64,000 nt of DNA from Paludisphaera borealis (lineage in GTDB: Bacteria > Planctomycetota > Planctomycetia > Isosphaerales > Isosphaeraceae). The position numbers and the translations under genes are program-made. Positions 50,369 through 58,734 of the stretch are shown piece by piece (within the stretch, counting starts at the first letter, position 1; each line of letters opens with the position of its first letter). The notes under the pieces were generated by a model. It did not search any database, had not been told where the DNA came from, and worked only from the letters and a program-made list of their open reading frames with translations. The stretch is taken from NCBI RefSeq assembly GCF_001956985.1, contig NZ_CP019082.1, positions 1,922,001-1,986,000 of the forward strand, read 5' to 3'.

Positions 50369-53300
50369 ATGCGACTTCCCGTTTCAGTCCGTGGCTTATC
50401 CGCTGGCATTCGACGACGTAAGTCGCGGGGGCCGACGCTTGAATATTTTGAACGGCGGATCTTGCTCTCGACGTTCACGGTCGAGAACACGGCGGACGAC
50501 GGCGCGGGCTCGCTGCGCTGGGCGATCCTCCAGGTCAACGCCGACACGTCGCCGAGCACGATCCAGTTCGCCATTCCGGGCGCGGGGGTGCGGACGATCG
50601 CGCTGACCTCGGCCCTTGAGCCGATCATCCACCCGGTGACGATCGACGCTCGGACGCAGCCGGCCTATTCGGGCCAACCGCTCGTCAAGCTCGACGGGTC
50701 GGCCTTGCCGATGATTCAGAACGGCCTGGTGATCTCGGCCGGCGACAGCACGGTGGCCGGCCTGATCATCTCGGGGTTCCAGGGCGCGGGCATCCTCCTG
50801 ACCACGGGAGGCGGGAACCTCGTCGCTTCGAACTACATCGGAGTCGGTCCCCAGGGGGTCTCCGCGCAGCCCAACGGCGACGGCGTGGTGATCCTCGCGT
50901 CGTCGCACAACACGATCGGCGGCGGGACCGGCGCGGGAAATCTGATCTCCGGCAACCAAGGCAACGGCGTCAAGATCACGGGCACGTCGCTCGATACGAT
51001 CGGCAACCAGGTCTCGGGCAATCTCATCGGCACGACGCTCGACGGCTTGCGATCGCTGGGCAACGGGTCGGACGGCGTTCTGCTCTCGGGAGGCCGCGGC
51101 GCGATCATCGGCGGGATGGGCCCCAGGCTGGGCAACGTGATCTCCGGCAACAAGGGGAACGGCCTGGAGCTGAATTCCGGCGCGCGCGAGAGCCAGATCA
51201 CGGGGAACGCGATCGGTCTGGCGATCGACGGGGTGCACGCCGTGGCCAACCTTCGCGACGGGGTGCTGCTCAACTCCGCGCCGGCGAACACGATCGGCGG
51301 GCTCACGTCCCAGGCGGCCAACCAGATCTCCGGCAACAACGGCAGCGGCATACGAACGCAGGTCGACACGACCGGCCTGGTGGTCCAGGGCAACCAGATC
51401 GGCACCGACGCCTCGGGCCGGCTGGTCCTGGGCAATCTCGGCAACGGCCTCACTCTCGGCACCGGATCGAACTCGATCGGCGGGATGAGCATGGGGGCCG
51501 GCAACACCATCGCGTACAATGGCACGGGCGCGGTCGGGTCGGGCGTCCAGCTCATGGGACTCGTCACCGGCGTGACGATCCTCTCCAACTCGATCCACCA
51601 CAACGCCAATCTCGGCATCAACTTCGGCGACGGACCGACCCTCAATCATCCGACGATCCATGGTCCCGGGCCTAACAACTGGCAGAACTACCCGATCCTG
51701 TCGACGGCCCAGAGCGACGGCCAGGCGACGCTGGCCGAGGGGACCCTCTCGGGCGGAGCGTCGCAGTCGTACACGATCCAGTTTTTCTGGAGCGATCTGC
51801 CCGATCCCTCGGGGTTCGGCGAGGGAAAACTGTATCTCGGGTCGATTTCGGTTACGACCGACGCGGCCGGCGCGGCGACCTTCAAGCTGCCGACGCTCGG
51901 TGCCGTTGCGCCCGGCGGGTTTATTTCGGCGACCGCCACCGACGCCCAGGGCGACACGTCCGAGTTCTCGCAAGCCGTGCTCGTCCAACCCGTCTCCGAC
52001 GTCAGCGTCCAGCTCACGGCGAATCCCAACCCCGCGTCCCCGGGCGCGGCGATCACGTATACGGCGACCGTCAAGAACACCGGCAATCTCATCGCCCATC
52101 ACGTCGTCCTGACCGCTCAGCTCCCCATGGGAGCGACGATCGGCTCGTCGTCGGGCTCGCAGGGGTCGTCGCCCGTCATCCAGGGAGGGACGCTCACCGC
52201 CGCCCTGGGCTCACTGTTGCCGGGAGCGTCGGCCGTCGTGGTCGTCGTGGTTCAACCCCCGGCTGGTTACTTGGGGAACCTCGTCAGCACGGCTCAGGTG
52301 ACGATGGATGAGGTCGACGCTCATCCCGGCGACAACTCGACGAGCGTCTCGGTCCGCATCGCGACGACGGCCGACCTGAACCTCAAGCTGACCGCCGGGC
52401 CCCCCTCGGGCCACGTCGGCGACCTCCTCACCTACGAGCTGACCGTCTCGAACGCGGGACCGGACCCGGCGTCGAACGCGGTCCTCATCCTCCCCTTCGC
52501 CAGCAACACCTCGTATGTGAGCGCCTCGGGAACGCAAGGGGCGGGCGTGTTGCAGTCGGACCGGCTGATCGTCAATCTGGGCTCGATCGCGTCGGGCGGC
52601 CAGGCTCGGATCACGGTCGTCCTGAAGGCGACGGGCCTGGGGACGATCGCCTCGACCGCGAGCGTCACGAGCGACGCCTACGATCCGAATCTGAACGACG
52701 ACTTCGCGAGCCTGGCGACGATGATTCGCCCCCAGGCCGACCTCCGGCTCGTCATGCAAGCGCCCCCGGTCGCCGCCGACGGCTACAACGTCGTGTACGG
52801 GGTGACGATTTTCAACGCGGGTCCCGACGCCGCCGAGGGCGTCACGATCCAGGATCTGTTGCCGTCGCGGACGGCGTACGTGGCAGCCTCGGTCGACGGC
52901 GGCGGCGCGGTGAGCTTCGCGAACGGGATCGTCACGGCGGTCGTCGGCCACCTGGCCAGCGGCGCATCGACGACCCTCTGGATCGTCGCGGTTCCCAGCT
53001 TGTCCGTGGGGACGACTCTGATTAACGCGGCCCACGTCGGAAGCACGGTCGACGACCCCAACGACGCCGACAACTCCGACTGGCGCCAGACGCCCGTCCG
53101 CCCCCTCGGCGACCTGGCCGTGGCCATGCTCCCCATGTCGCCGTCGGCGCCGCGCGGCCAGCCGGCGACGTTCGGCGTTCTGGTCGTCAATCAGGGCCCT
53201 TCGACCGAACCGAACGCCGTGCTCTCGATCCCGCTTCCCGACTGGGCGAATTTTGTGTCGGCCTCGTCCAACCAGGGCGCGCCGCCGGCGCTCGCCGGCG

Positions 53301-55336
53301 GGGTTCTCACCGCGCGGCTGGGGACGTTGGAGCCGGGCGGAATGGCGCGGCTGACGCTCGTGTTGACTCCCAAAACTTCAGCGACGGGTCCGTTCACGGT
53401 CACGGCCGCCGTGCAGGGCGACGACGCGGATTTCAACCAGGTCAACAACACGGCCGTCGCAAGCGTCACGCTCGCGCCGTCGTCCGACCTGTCGGTCGTC
53501 GTGACGCCGCCGTCCGGGCCCGTGCACGAGCGGTCGATCTTCGCCTACTCGGTGGTCGTGACCGCGAACGGGCCCGACGACGCTACCGGAGTGGCGATCC
53601 GGGCGCCGTTGCCGGCCGGCGTCGAGTTCGTCTCCGCCGCGTCGAGCCAGGGACCGCCGCCGCAGCTCGACGCGGGAATTGTCGTCGCGCAGGTCGGAAG
53701 CCTTGCCGTCGGTCAGTCGGCGGCCTTGACCGTCTTCGTTCGGCCGACCGCCCCGGCCGACTCGACTCTGTCGCTGCCGGGCTCGGCGGTCGAGGACCCG
53801 TTCAATCCGACTTCCGGCGTCGCCTCTCCCGCCAACGTCATGGTCCAGCCGACGGTCGACCTCGCCGTCAGCCTGACGTCCTTGCAGGCTCAGACCGACG
53901 TCGGCCAGTACGTCACCTGGGTTTCGAGCGTCGCCAACTGGGGGCCGTCACCAGCCACGGGCGTCGTCCTCAACCTGCCGCTGGCGAACGCCTGGGCCTA
54001 CGTCGCCTCGACGACCACTCAGGGGTTCGTTCAGAGCGCCGCCGGCCAGGTCTCGGTCCAACTGGGGACCCTGGCGCCCGGGGCCGTCGCGACCGTCGTG
54101 CTCGTTTTGACGCCGACCGTCGCCGGAACGAGCAGCCTGTCGGCCCTCGTCGGGGGCGATCAGTACGATCTGAACCCGGCCGACGATCAGGCCTCCGCGA
54201 CCGTCACGGTCCAGGAGTCGCCCGGGGCGATCGAGTTCTCGCAGCCTTCCTTCAGCGTGCCCGAGAACGCCGGCTTGGCGACGATCCCCGTCTATCGCAC
54301 CCTGGGCGCGCGCGGGACGGTGACGGTGCCGTACGCGACGTTCGGCGGCAACGCGACGCCCGGGATCGATTACCTGCCGGTATCGGGCGTTTTGTCGTTC
54401 GGCCCCGGCGAGACTGTCAAGTACATCACGGTTCCGGTCCTCCCCAACCCGCACGACAACCACGACGAGGGCGTCGGACTTTACCTCGGAGCGCCGACCG
54501 GCGGCGCCGTGCTCGGCGGCCGTTACGCCGTCCCTCTTACGATTCAAGACATCGATCCCGACTTCACCCCGCCGCAGGTCCAATGGGTCCACCTGAACGG
54601 CGACTCGACATCGATCACAAGTCTGACGATCGGCTTCAGCGAGCCCCTCAGCCCCGGCCCGGCCTTCAGCAGCACGGGTTACGGCATTCTCGATCTCGGC
54701 GCGAGCGGCGTCTACGGGGCGGGCGACAACAGTTGGATCGCGTTCTCCGCGCCCAGCTACGATCCGTCGTCCCAGACCGTCACGATCACGCCCACCCAGC
54801 CGCTGACCACTGGCCGTAATTACGCAATCCGACTCGTGGGGACCGGTCCCTCCGCGATCACCGACCTCGCCGGCAATCCGCTCGGCGGCGGTGTCGACTA
54901 TGCGAGCCTGTTCGCCCGGGGGGCGTCGCTGAACTATACGGACTCCATCGGCAATCTGGTCTCGTTCCAGGTCACCGGCGGCGGGTTCCTGGACGTCACG
55001 CGGAACGTCGCGGGCGACGCCCAGGTCGTGACGCTCCAGCAGGGCGCGCCGGGATATTCCGTCCTCTCGGGCAGCGTCGCCCGGCAGTACGGGCGCGGCA
55101 CCGGCGTCACGGCGGTGGGCGCCATCGAGGGTTTGGGCGCGTTCGGGCAGATCCGCGTCAACCTCAAGAGTCCGCCGTTCCTCGTCAAAAACTATCCGTT
55201 CGCGCTTTCGACCGGCAAGCCGATCCCGGGAGCGAGCCGGCAACCGATCAACCCGCGCGTCCCCCCCATTCGACCGAGGCCCGTCGCCGTCCGCCCGGTC
55301 CCCGCGCCAAAGGTCGTCGCGCTCCGCCACCGCTGA
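50369..55336 (+). CDS. Giant LEPRxLL-type surface protein (beta-helix, six DUF11 repeats, Calx-beta)
   Basis: A 1,655-residue secreted protein. Residues 15-35 carry a basic stretch and LEYFERRILLST, a LEPRxLL-type motif. Residues about 35-430 form a parallel beta-helix (repeated NxIG, NxISGNxGNG units). Six tandem DUF11-type repeats follow (about residues 543-1280), each starting D(V/L)xVxL and containing NxGPxxAxGV and a GxLxxGxxAxxxV end. A Calx-beta domain (about 1285-1390; IEFSQPSFSVPENAG) and an Ig-like segment come next. The C-terminus is Pro/Arg/Val-rich with no sorting signal recognised. It is probably attached to the cell surface and adhesive. Confidence 0.85.
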   Translation: MRLPVSVRGLSAGIRRRKSRGPTLEYFERRILLSTFTVENTADDGAGSLRWAILQVNADTSPSTIQFAIPGAGVRTIALTSALEPIIHPVTIDARTQPAYSGQPLVKLDGSALPMIQNGLVISAGDSTVAGLIISGFQGAGILLTTGGGNLVASNYIGVGPQGVSAQPNGDGVVILASSHNTIGGGTGAGNLISGNQGNGVKITGTSLDTIGNQVSGNLIGTTLDGLRSLGNGSDGVLLSGGRGAIIGGMGPRLGNVISGNKGNGLELNSGARESQITGNAIGLAIDGVHAVANLRDGVLLNSAPANTIGGLTSQAANQISGNNGSGIRTQVDTTGLVVQGNQIGTDASGRLVLGNLGNGLTLGTGSNSIGGMSMGAGNTIAYNGTGAVGSGVQLMGLVTGVTILSNSIHHNANLGINFGDGPTLNHPTIHGPGPNNWQNYPILSTAQSDGQATLAEGTLSGGASQSYTIQFFWSDLPDPSGFGEGKLYLGSISVTTDAAGAATFKLPTLGAVAPGGFISATATDAQGDTSEFSQAVLVQPVSDVSVQLTANPNPASPGAAITYTATVKNTGNLIAHHVVLTAQLPMGATIGSSSGSQGSSPVIQGGTLTAALGSLLPGASAVVVVVVQPPAGYLGNLVSTAQVTMDEVDAHPGDNSTSVSVRIATTADLNLKLTAGPPSGHVGDLLTYELTVSNAGPDPASNAVLILPFASNTSYVSASGTQGAGVLQSDRLIVNLGSIASGGQARITVVLKATGLGTIASTASVTSDAYDPNLNDDFASLATMIRPQADLRLVMQAPPVAADGYNVVYGVTIFNAGPDAAEGVTIQDLLPSRTAYVAASVDGGGAVSFANGIVTAVVGHLASGASTTLWIVAVPSLSVGTTLINAAHVGSTVDDPNDADNSDWRQTPVRPLGDLAVAMLPMSPSAPRGQPATFGVLVVNQGPSTEPNAVLSIPLPDWANFVSASSNQGAPPALAGGVLTARLGTLEPGGMARLTLVLTPKTSATGPFTVTAAVQGDDADFNQVNNTAVASVTLAPSSDLSVVVTPPSGPVHERSIFAYSVVVTANGPDDATGVAIRAPLPAGVEFVSAASSQGPPPQLDAGIVVAQVGSLAVGQSAALTVFVRPTAPADSTLSLPGSAVEDPFNPTSGVASPANVMVQPTVDLAVSLTSLQAQTDVGQYVTWVSSVANWGPSPATGVVLNLPLANAWAYVASTTTQGFVQSAAGQVSVQLGTLAPGAVATVVLVLTPTVAGTSSLSALVGGDQYDLNPADDQASATVTVQESPGAIEFSQPSFSVPENAGLATIPVYRTLGARGTVTVPYATFGGNATPGIDYLPVSGVLSFGPGETVKYITVPVLPNPHDNHDEGVGLYLGAPTGGAVLGGRYAVPLTIQDIDPDFTPPQVQWVHLNGDSTSITSLTIGFSEPLSPGPAFSSTGYGILDLGASGVYGAGDNSWIAFSAPSYDPSSQTVTITPTQPLTTGRNYAIRLVGTGPSAITDLAGNPLGGGVDYASLFARGASLNYTDSIGNLVSFQVTGGGFLDVTRNVAGDAQVVTLQQGAPGYSVLSGSVARQYGRGTGVTAVGAIEGLGAFGQIRVNLKSPPFLVKNYPFALSTGKPIPGASRQPINPRVPPIRPRPVAVRPVPAPKVVALRHR

Positions 55337-55459
55337 GCCGAACGCTCGGGAAGCTTGCCTCCAGACACCTAAGCGTCTAGAGTAAGGTGAACGAGCGCCG
55401 CCGTCGACTTGACCGCCGGCGCGACAACGACCGGAGATCTCGCTCGCGGAGCCTGTATC

Positions 55460-55717
55460 ATGCGATGGATTCGACGTCGGGCCTGGCTTTCGATCTGCGT
55501 CGCATCACTCGCCTTCGCCCTCACAATCTCGGGCAAGGCCTCGGCATGCCCCAATTGCAAGGAAGCCGTCTCCGCCCAGCCGGCCGACGTCGCGCGCATG
55601 GCCGACGGCTACAACTGGAGCGTCATGTTCATGATCGGGGTTCCCTTCACCATGCTCGGGGCAGGCGCCGTCGCCGTCCGACGCGCCGTCAAGCTGGGCG
55701 TCCTGCCCGAGATGTAA
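55460..55717 (+). CDS. Small secreted or membrane protein with a CPNC motif
   Basis: An 85-residue protein: a signal peptide (residues 7-28, ending GKASA), then CPNCKEAVSAQPADVARMADGYNWSVMF and a C-terminal hydrophobic helix (MFMIGVPFTMLGAGAVAV). The CPNC pair could bind a metal or be redox-active outside the membrane. Similar small proteins often sit next to SCO/cytochrome-oxidase genes in planctomycetes; here the giant surface gene separates them. Function unknown. Confidence 0.65.
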   Translation: MRWIRRRAWLSICVASLAFALTISGKASACPNCKEAVSAQPADVARMADGYNWSVMFMIGVPFTMLGAGAVAVRRAVKLGVLPEM

Positions 55718-55724
55718 CAGCCGA

Positions 55725-56663
55725 TCAGCCGGACCGGAGCCGTCCCGCCGGCGTATTCTGGGCCAGGTCGTCGATCATGTCGCGCACCGCCTGCTCGACG
55801 GCCCGCTGCCACTCGCCCTTGAACCGATCACGATAGGCGGCCTTCGCATAAGCGAAGGTGATCCCGCGCGAGCTGTTCACGAGCGCGCCCTGCCCGTTCT
55901 CATCGAAGCCGGCCGCGATCGCCTGCGCCGTGCCCCCCTGCGTGCCGTACCCCGGAACGAGCAACAAGACCCCCGGAAGATCCGCCCGAAGCTGGGCCAG
56001 TTCTTGAGGATACGTCGCCCCGACCACGGCCCCCAGAAGGTTGTAGCCTTCCGCCCCCTGATGCCCCTGCCCCCAGCCCTTCAGCCGATTCGCCACGTGT
56101 CGGTACACTGGGAGGCCGTCGCAAACCAGATCCTGAAAGTCGCCGGCCGAGGCGTTGCTCGTCCGCACGAGGACGAACACGCCCTTCTGCTCGCGCGAGG
56201 CGATCTTGACGAACGGCGCGATTCCGTCGGTCCCCAGGTAGGGATTGATCGTCATCGCGTCGACGTCCCAGGCCGGCTCGAACGACCCGCCGACTGGAAC
56301 CTTGCCTAGATAGGCGCGCGCGTAAGCCTCGGCCGTCGTGCCGATGTCGTTCCGCTTGCCGTCGAAGATCACCAGGACGTCGTACTTCCGCGCGTGCTCG
56401 ATGGTGTCGCGCAGCGCCGCGAGCCCCTCCGGCCCATACGCCTCATAGAACGCCGACTGAAATTTGATCACTGGCGCGAGCGGCGCAACGACGTCGACGA
56501 TCGCGCACCCGAAAGCCCGAAGCGCGTCCGCGACCCCCTTCCGGTCGTCCGGGAAGCCGTCCAGGAAGCCTGGAGGCAGTTCCTCGGGCCGTGGATCGAT
56601 CCCCGCGACGATCGGATTTCCCTTCGCCCGCACAGCCAACACCACTCGGTCGGCGAATTCCAC
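55725..56663 (-). CDS. pyrF: Orotidine 5'-phosphate decarboxylase (subfamily 2)
   Basis: A 312-residue protein. The catalytic FDGKRNDIGTTAEAYA (Asp-Lys-x-x-Asp) near residue 97 is the PyrF signature; IVAGIDPRPEELP and KFQSAFYEAYGPEG bind orotate and phosphate; GAVVGATYP and VPGYGTQGG form the C-terminal phosphate loop. It makes UMP from OMP in pyrimidine synthesis. The length is that of subfamily 2 (about 280-310). It converges on the small CPNC gene with a 7-bp gap. Confidence 0.92.
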   Translation of the reverse strand: MEFADRVVLAVRAKGNPIVAGIDPRPEELPPGFLDGFPDDRKGVADALRAFGCAIVDVVAPLAPVIKFQSAFYEAYGPEGLAALRDTIEHARKYDVLVIFDGKRNDIGTTAEAYARAYLGKVPVGGSFEPAWDVDAMTINPYLGTDGIAPFVKIASREQKGVFVLVRTSNASAGDFQDLVCDGLPVYRHVANRLKGWGQGHQGAEGYNLLGAVVGATYPQELAQLRADLPGVLLLVPGYGTQGGTAQAIAAGFDENGQGALVNSSRGITFAYAKAAYRDRFKGEWQRAVEQAVRDMIDDLAQNTPAGRLRSG

Positions 56664-56772
56664 GCCTTATCCTCCCGTACCGCGATTGACAGATCCCGTC
56701 GATAACTTACAATAAACCGTCGACTGGGAACAACCGGCACTGAACAGTGAATGGTTTTTCTCAAAAGACGAT

Positions 56773-56847
56773 CGGGGCGTAGCGCAGCTTGGCTAGCGCG
56801 CTAGCTTGGGGTGCTAGAGGTCAGGGGTTCAAATCCCCTCGCCCCGA
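56773..56847 (+). tRNA. tRNA-Pro (GGG)
   Basis: A 75-nt cloverleaf without encoded CCA: acceptor CGGGGCG/CGCCCCG, D arm, anticodon arm CTAGC-TTGGGGT-GCTAG with anticodon GGG, T arm CAGGGG-TTCAAAT-CCCCTC and discriminator A. C1-G72 and the anticodon both fit proline. Confidence 0.93.
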
Positions 56848-56866
56848 CTTAATGAATGGGTTAAAG

Positions 56867-56910
56867 AAACAAGGGCTCGCGTCGCTTCGACGCGAGCCCT
56901 TGTTTCGTTT
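56867..56910 (+). terminator. Terminator after tRNA-Pro
   Basis: An 18-bp perfect stem: AAACAAGGGCTCGCGTCG (56867-56884) and its complement (56888-56905) with a 3-nt loop, then TTT-rich DNA. It is 20 bp after the tRNA and is symmetric, so it could work on both strands. Confidence 0.85.
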
Positions 56911-57330
56911 CACGTTGCGGACGTCCGCTCCGCCCCTGCTGTGGCTCGGGTTGAGGATCTCGTTCCTCCTGAACGGGTCGGCGATGCGGGGCGACGGCCT
57001 GAATTGGGCCTCGCGACGGTGTTCCCGTCCATGCGGGAAACTGGCTCGGCATCGCCGCAGGTCGCGATGCGGTGATTCGCACCGAGTCCGGGCCGAGCCG
57101 AGTTTTTCCGCATCATGCCGACCGAACTTGCCGAAGGAGAGGCATGACTCGCCGGCCGGGAGCGGTTAGGATGAACCTTGGCGAGGCAGTGGACGGGTCG
57201 GGATGATGGCGCTACACCGCGATCCGGTTGGCCATCGCCCAGCGAGGTCGTCGACCTCCGCGCCCTCGAACGAACGTCGGGGCCGCGAGCCATCGCGGTC
57301 GCAGCGGGAATCTCAGCCAGAGGTCGTCGC
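56911..57330. other. Intergenic region upstream of the DUF1501 gene
   Basis: About 420 bp. No gene or RNA recognised; the frame of the DUF1501 gene is open back to 57178 but without conserved sequence. Confidence 0.35.
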
Positions 57331-58707
57331 ATGCTCACCTTCACCGGAAGAGGCCAGGTCGCCACGTGCGGCGGCGTGACCCGTCGCGATTTCCTTCAGG
57401 TCGGCGCGCTGGGCGCCCTGGGGTTTTCGCTCCCGCACCTGATGGCCGCGAGGGCGGCCGGGGCGGTTAAACCGGGGCACGACGACCGGTCGTGCATCAT
57501 GATCTTCAACCTCGGCGCACCGAGCAACATGGACCTCTGGGACATGAAGCCGGACGCTCCGGCCGAGATCCGAGGGCCGTTCAAGCCGGTCCAGACCACG
57601 ATTCCGGGCTACCAGTTCTCGGAGATCCTGCCCGGCCACGCCCGGCTCGCCGACAAGATCTCGCTGGTCCGGTCGGTGCACCACGGCGGGGCCGCGGTCC
57701 ACGACGCCGGCTGGCAGATGATGCAGACCGGGCGGCTGTTCACCGGGGGCGTCAACACACCGCACGTCGGGGCCGTCGTGAGCTATCTCCAGGGCCGGAA
57801 GACCGACCTTCCCCCGTTCGCCGTCCTGCCCGAGCTGATGGGCCGAGGCGGCGGCAACATGCCCAACGGGCAGGCCGGCGGATTCCTCGGCAAGGCCCAC
57901 GATCCGTTCGAGTTGCACGCCGACCCGTCGAAACCGGGTTTCCGTGTGCCCGACCTTCTGCCTCCCCAGGAGATCGGGACGGTCCGACTCGACCGTCGCC
58001 GGAAGATCCGCGACCTCGTGGACAACGCCGTCGACCTGTTCGAGTCGAGCGAAAGCGCGGCGATCCTGGACGACAACTTCCAGTCGGCGTTCCGCTTGAT
58101 GACCAGCACCCAGGCGCGCGAAGCGTTCGATCTGTCGCAAGAGCCCCAACAGGTCCGCGATCGGTACGGCATGACCCGGTTCGGCCAGAGCTGCCTGCTC
58201 GCCCGCCGGCTGATCGAGAACGGCGTCCGGTTCGTGACGATCAACACGTTCCTGACCGTGTTCGACGAGATCACCTGGGACATCCACGGCTCTAAGCCGT
58301 TCACGTCGATCGAAGGCATGCGCGACATTGTTTGCCCACTGTACGACCAGGGGTACAGCGCGTTGATCGAGGATCTTGACCAGCGCGGGCTGCTCGACGC
58401 GACGTTGGTCTGCAACCTGGCCGAGTTCGGCCGAACGCCCCGCGTGAACCCCGCCGGCGGACGCGACCACTGGCCCCAGTGCTTCACCGTGGGCTTCGCA
58501 GGCGGCGGGGTCAAGGGGGGGCGGATTGTGGGGGCGAGCGACCCGATCGGCGCGGTGCCCGCGGACCGGCCCGTCGAGCCGCCCGACGTCGCGGCGACGA
58601 TCTTCCACAGCCTCGGTCTGAACCTCGAAACTCAGCTCCCCGGCCCGGCCGGTCGACCGTTCCCGATCGTGGACTTCGGCCATCGCGAGATCCGAGAGCT
58701 GTTCTGA
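57331..58707 (+). CDS. DUF1501 protein with Tat signal
   Basis: A 458-residue protein with a twin-arginine signal (TRRDFLQVGALGALGF). DUF1501 blocks: IMIFNLGAPSNMDLWDMKPDAP near residue 55, SVHHGGAAVHDAGW, LARRLIENGVRFVTIN, EFGRTPRVNPAGGRDHW. The fold is alkaline phosphatase/sulfatase-like, but the metal-binding residues are not those of true sulfatases. It is exported folded. The partner gene (DUF1549/1553) follows 27 bp later; the pair is typical of planctomycetes and may degrade sulfated or complex carbohydrate. Confidence 0.9.
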   Translation: MLTFTGRGQVATCGGVTRRDFLQVGALGALGFSLPHLMAARAAGAVKPGHDDRSCIMIFNLGAPSNMDLWDMKPDAPAEIRGPFKPVQTTIPGYQFSEILPGHARLADKISLVRSVHHGGAAVHDAGWQMMQTGRLFTGGVNTPHVGAVVSYLQGRKTDLPPFAVLPELMGRGGGNMPNGQAGGFLGKAHDPFELHADPSKPGFRVPDLLPPQEIGTVRLDRRRKIRDLVDNAVDLFESSESAAILDDNFQSAFRLMTSTQAREAFDLSQEPQQVRDRYGMTRFGQSCLLARRLIENGVRFVTINTFLTVFDEITWDIHGSKPFTSIEGMRDIVCPLYDQGYSALIEDLDQRGLLDATLVCNLAEFGRTPRVNPAGGRDHWPQCFTVGFAGGGVKGGRIVGASDPIGAVPADRPVEPPDVAATIFHSLGLNLETQLPGPAGRPFPIVDFGHREIRELF

Positions 58708-58734
58708 TCCCCCACCGTCGATGAGGTGACGCGC

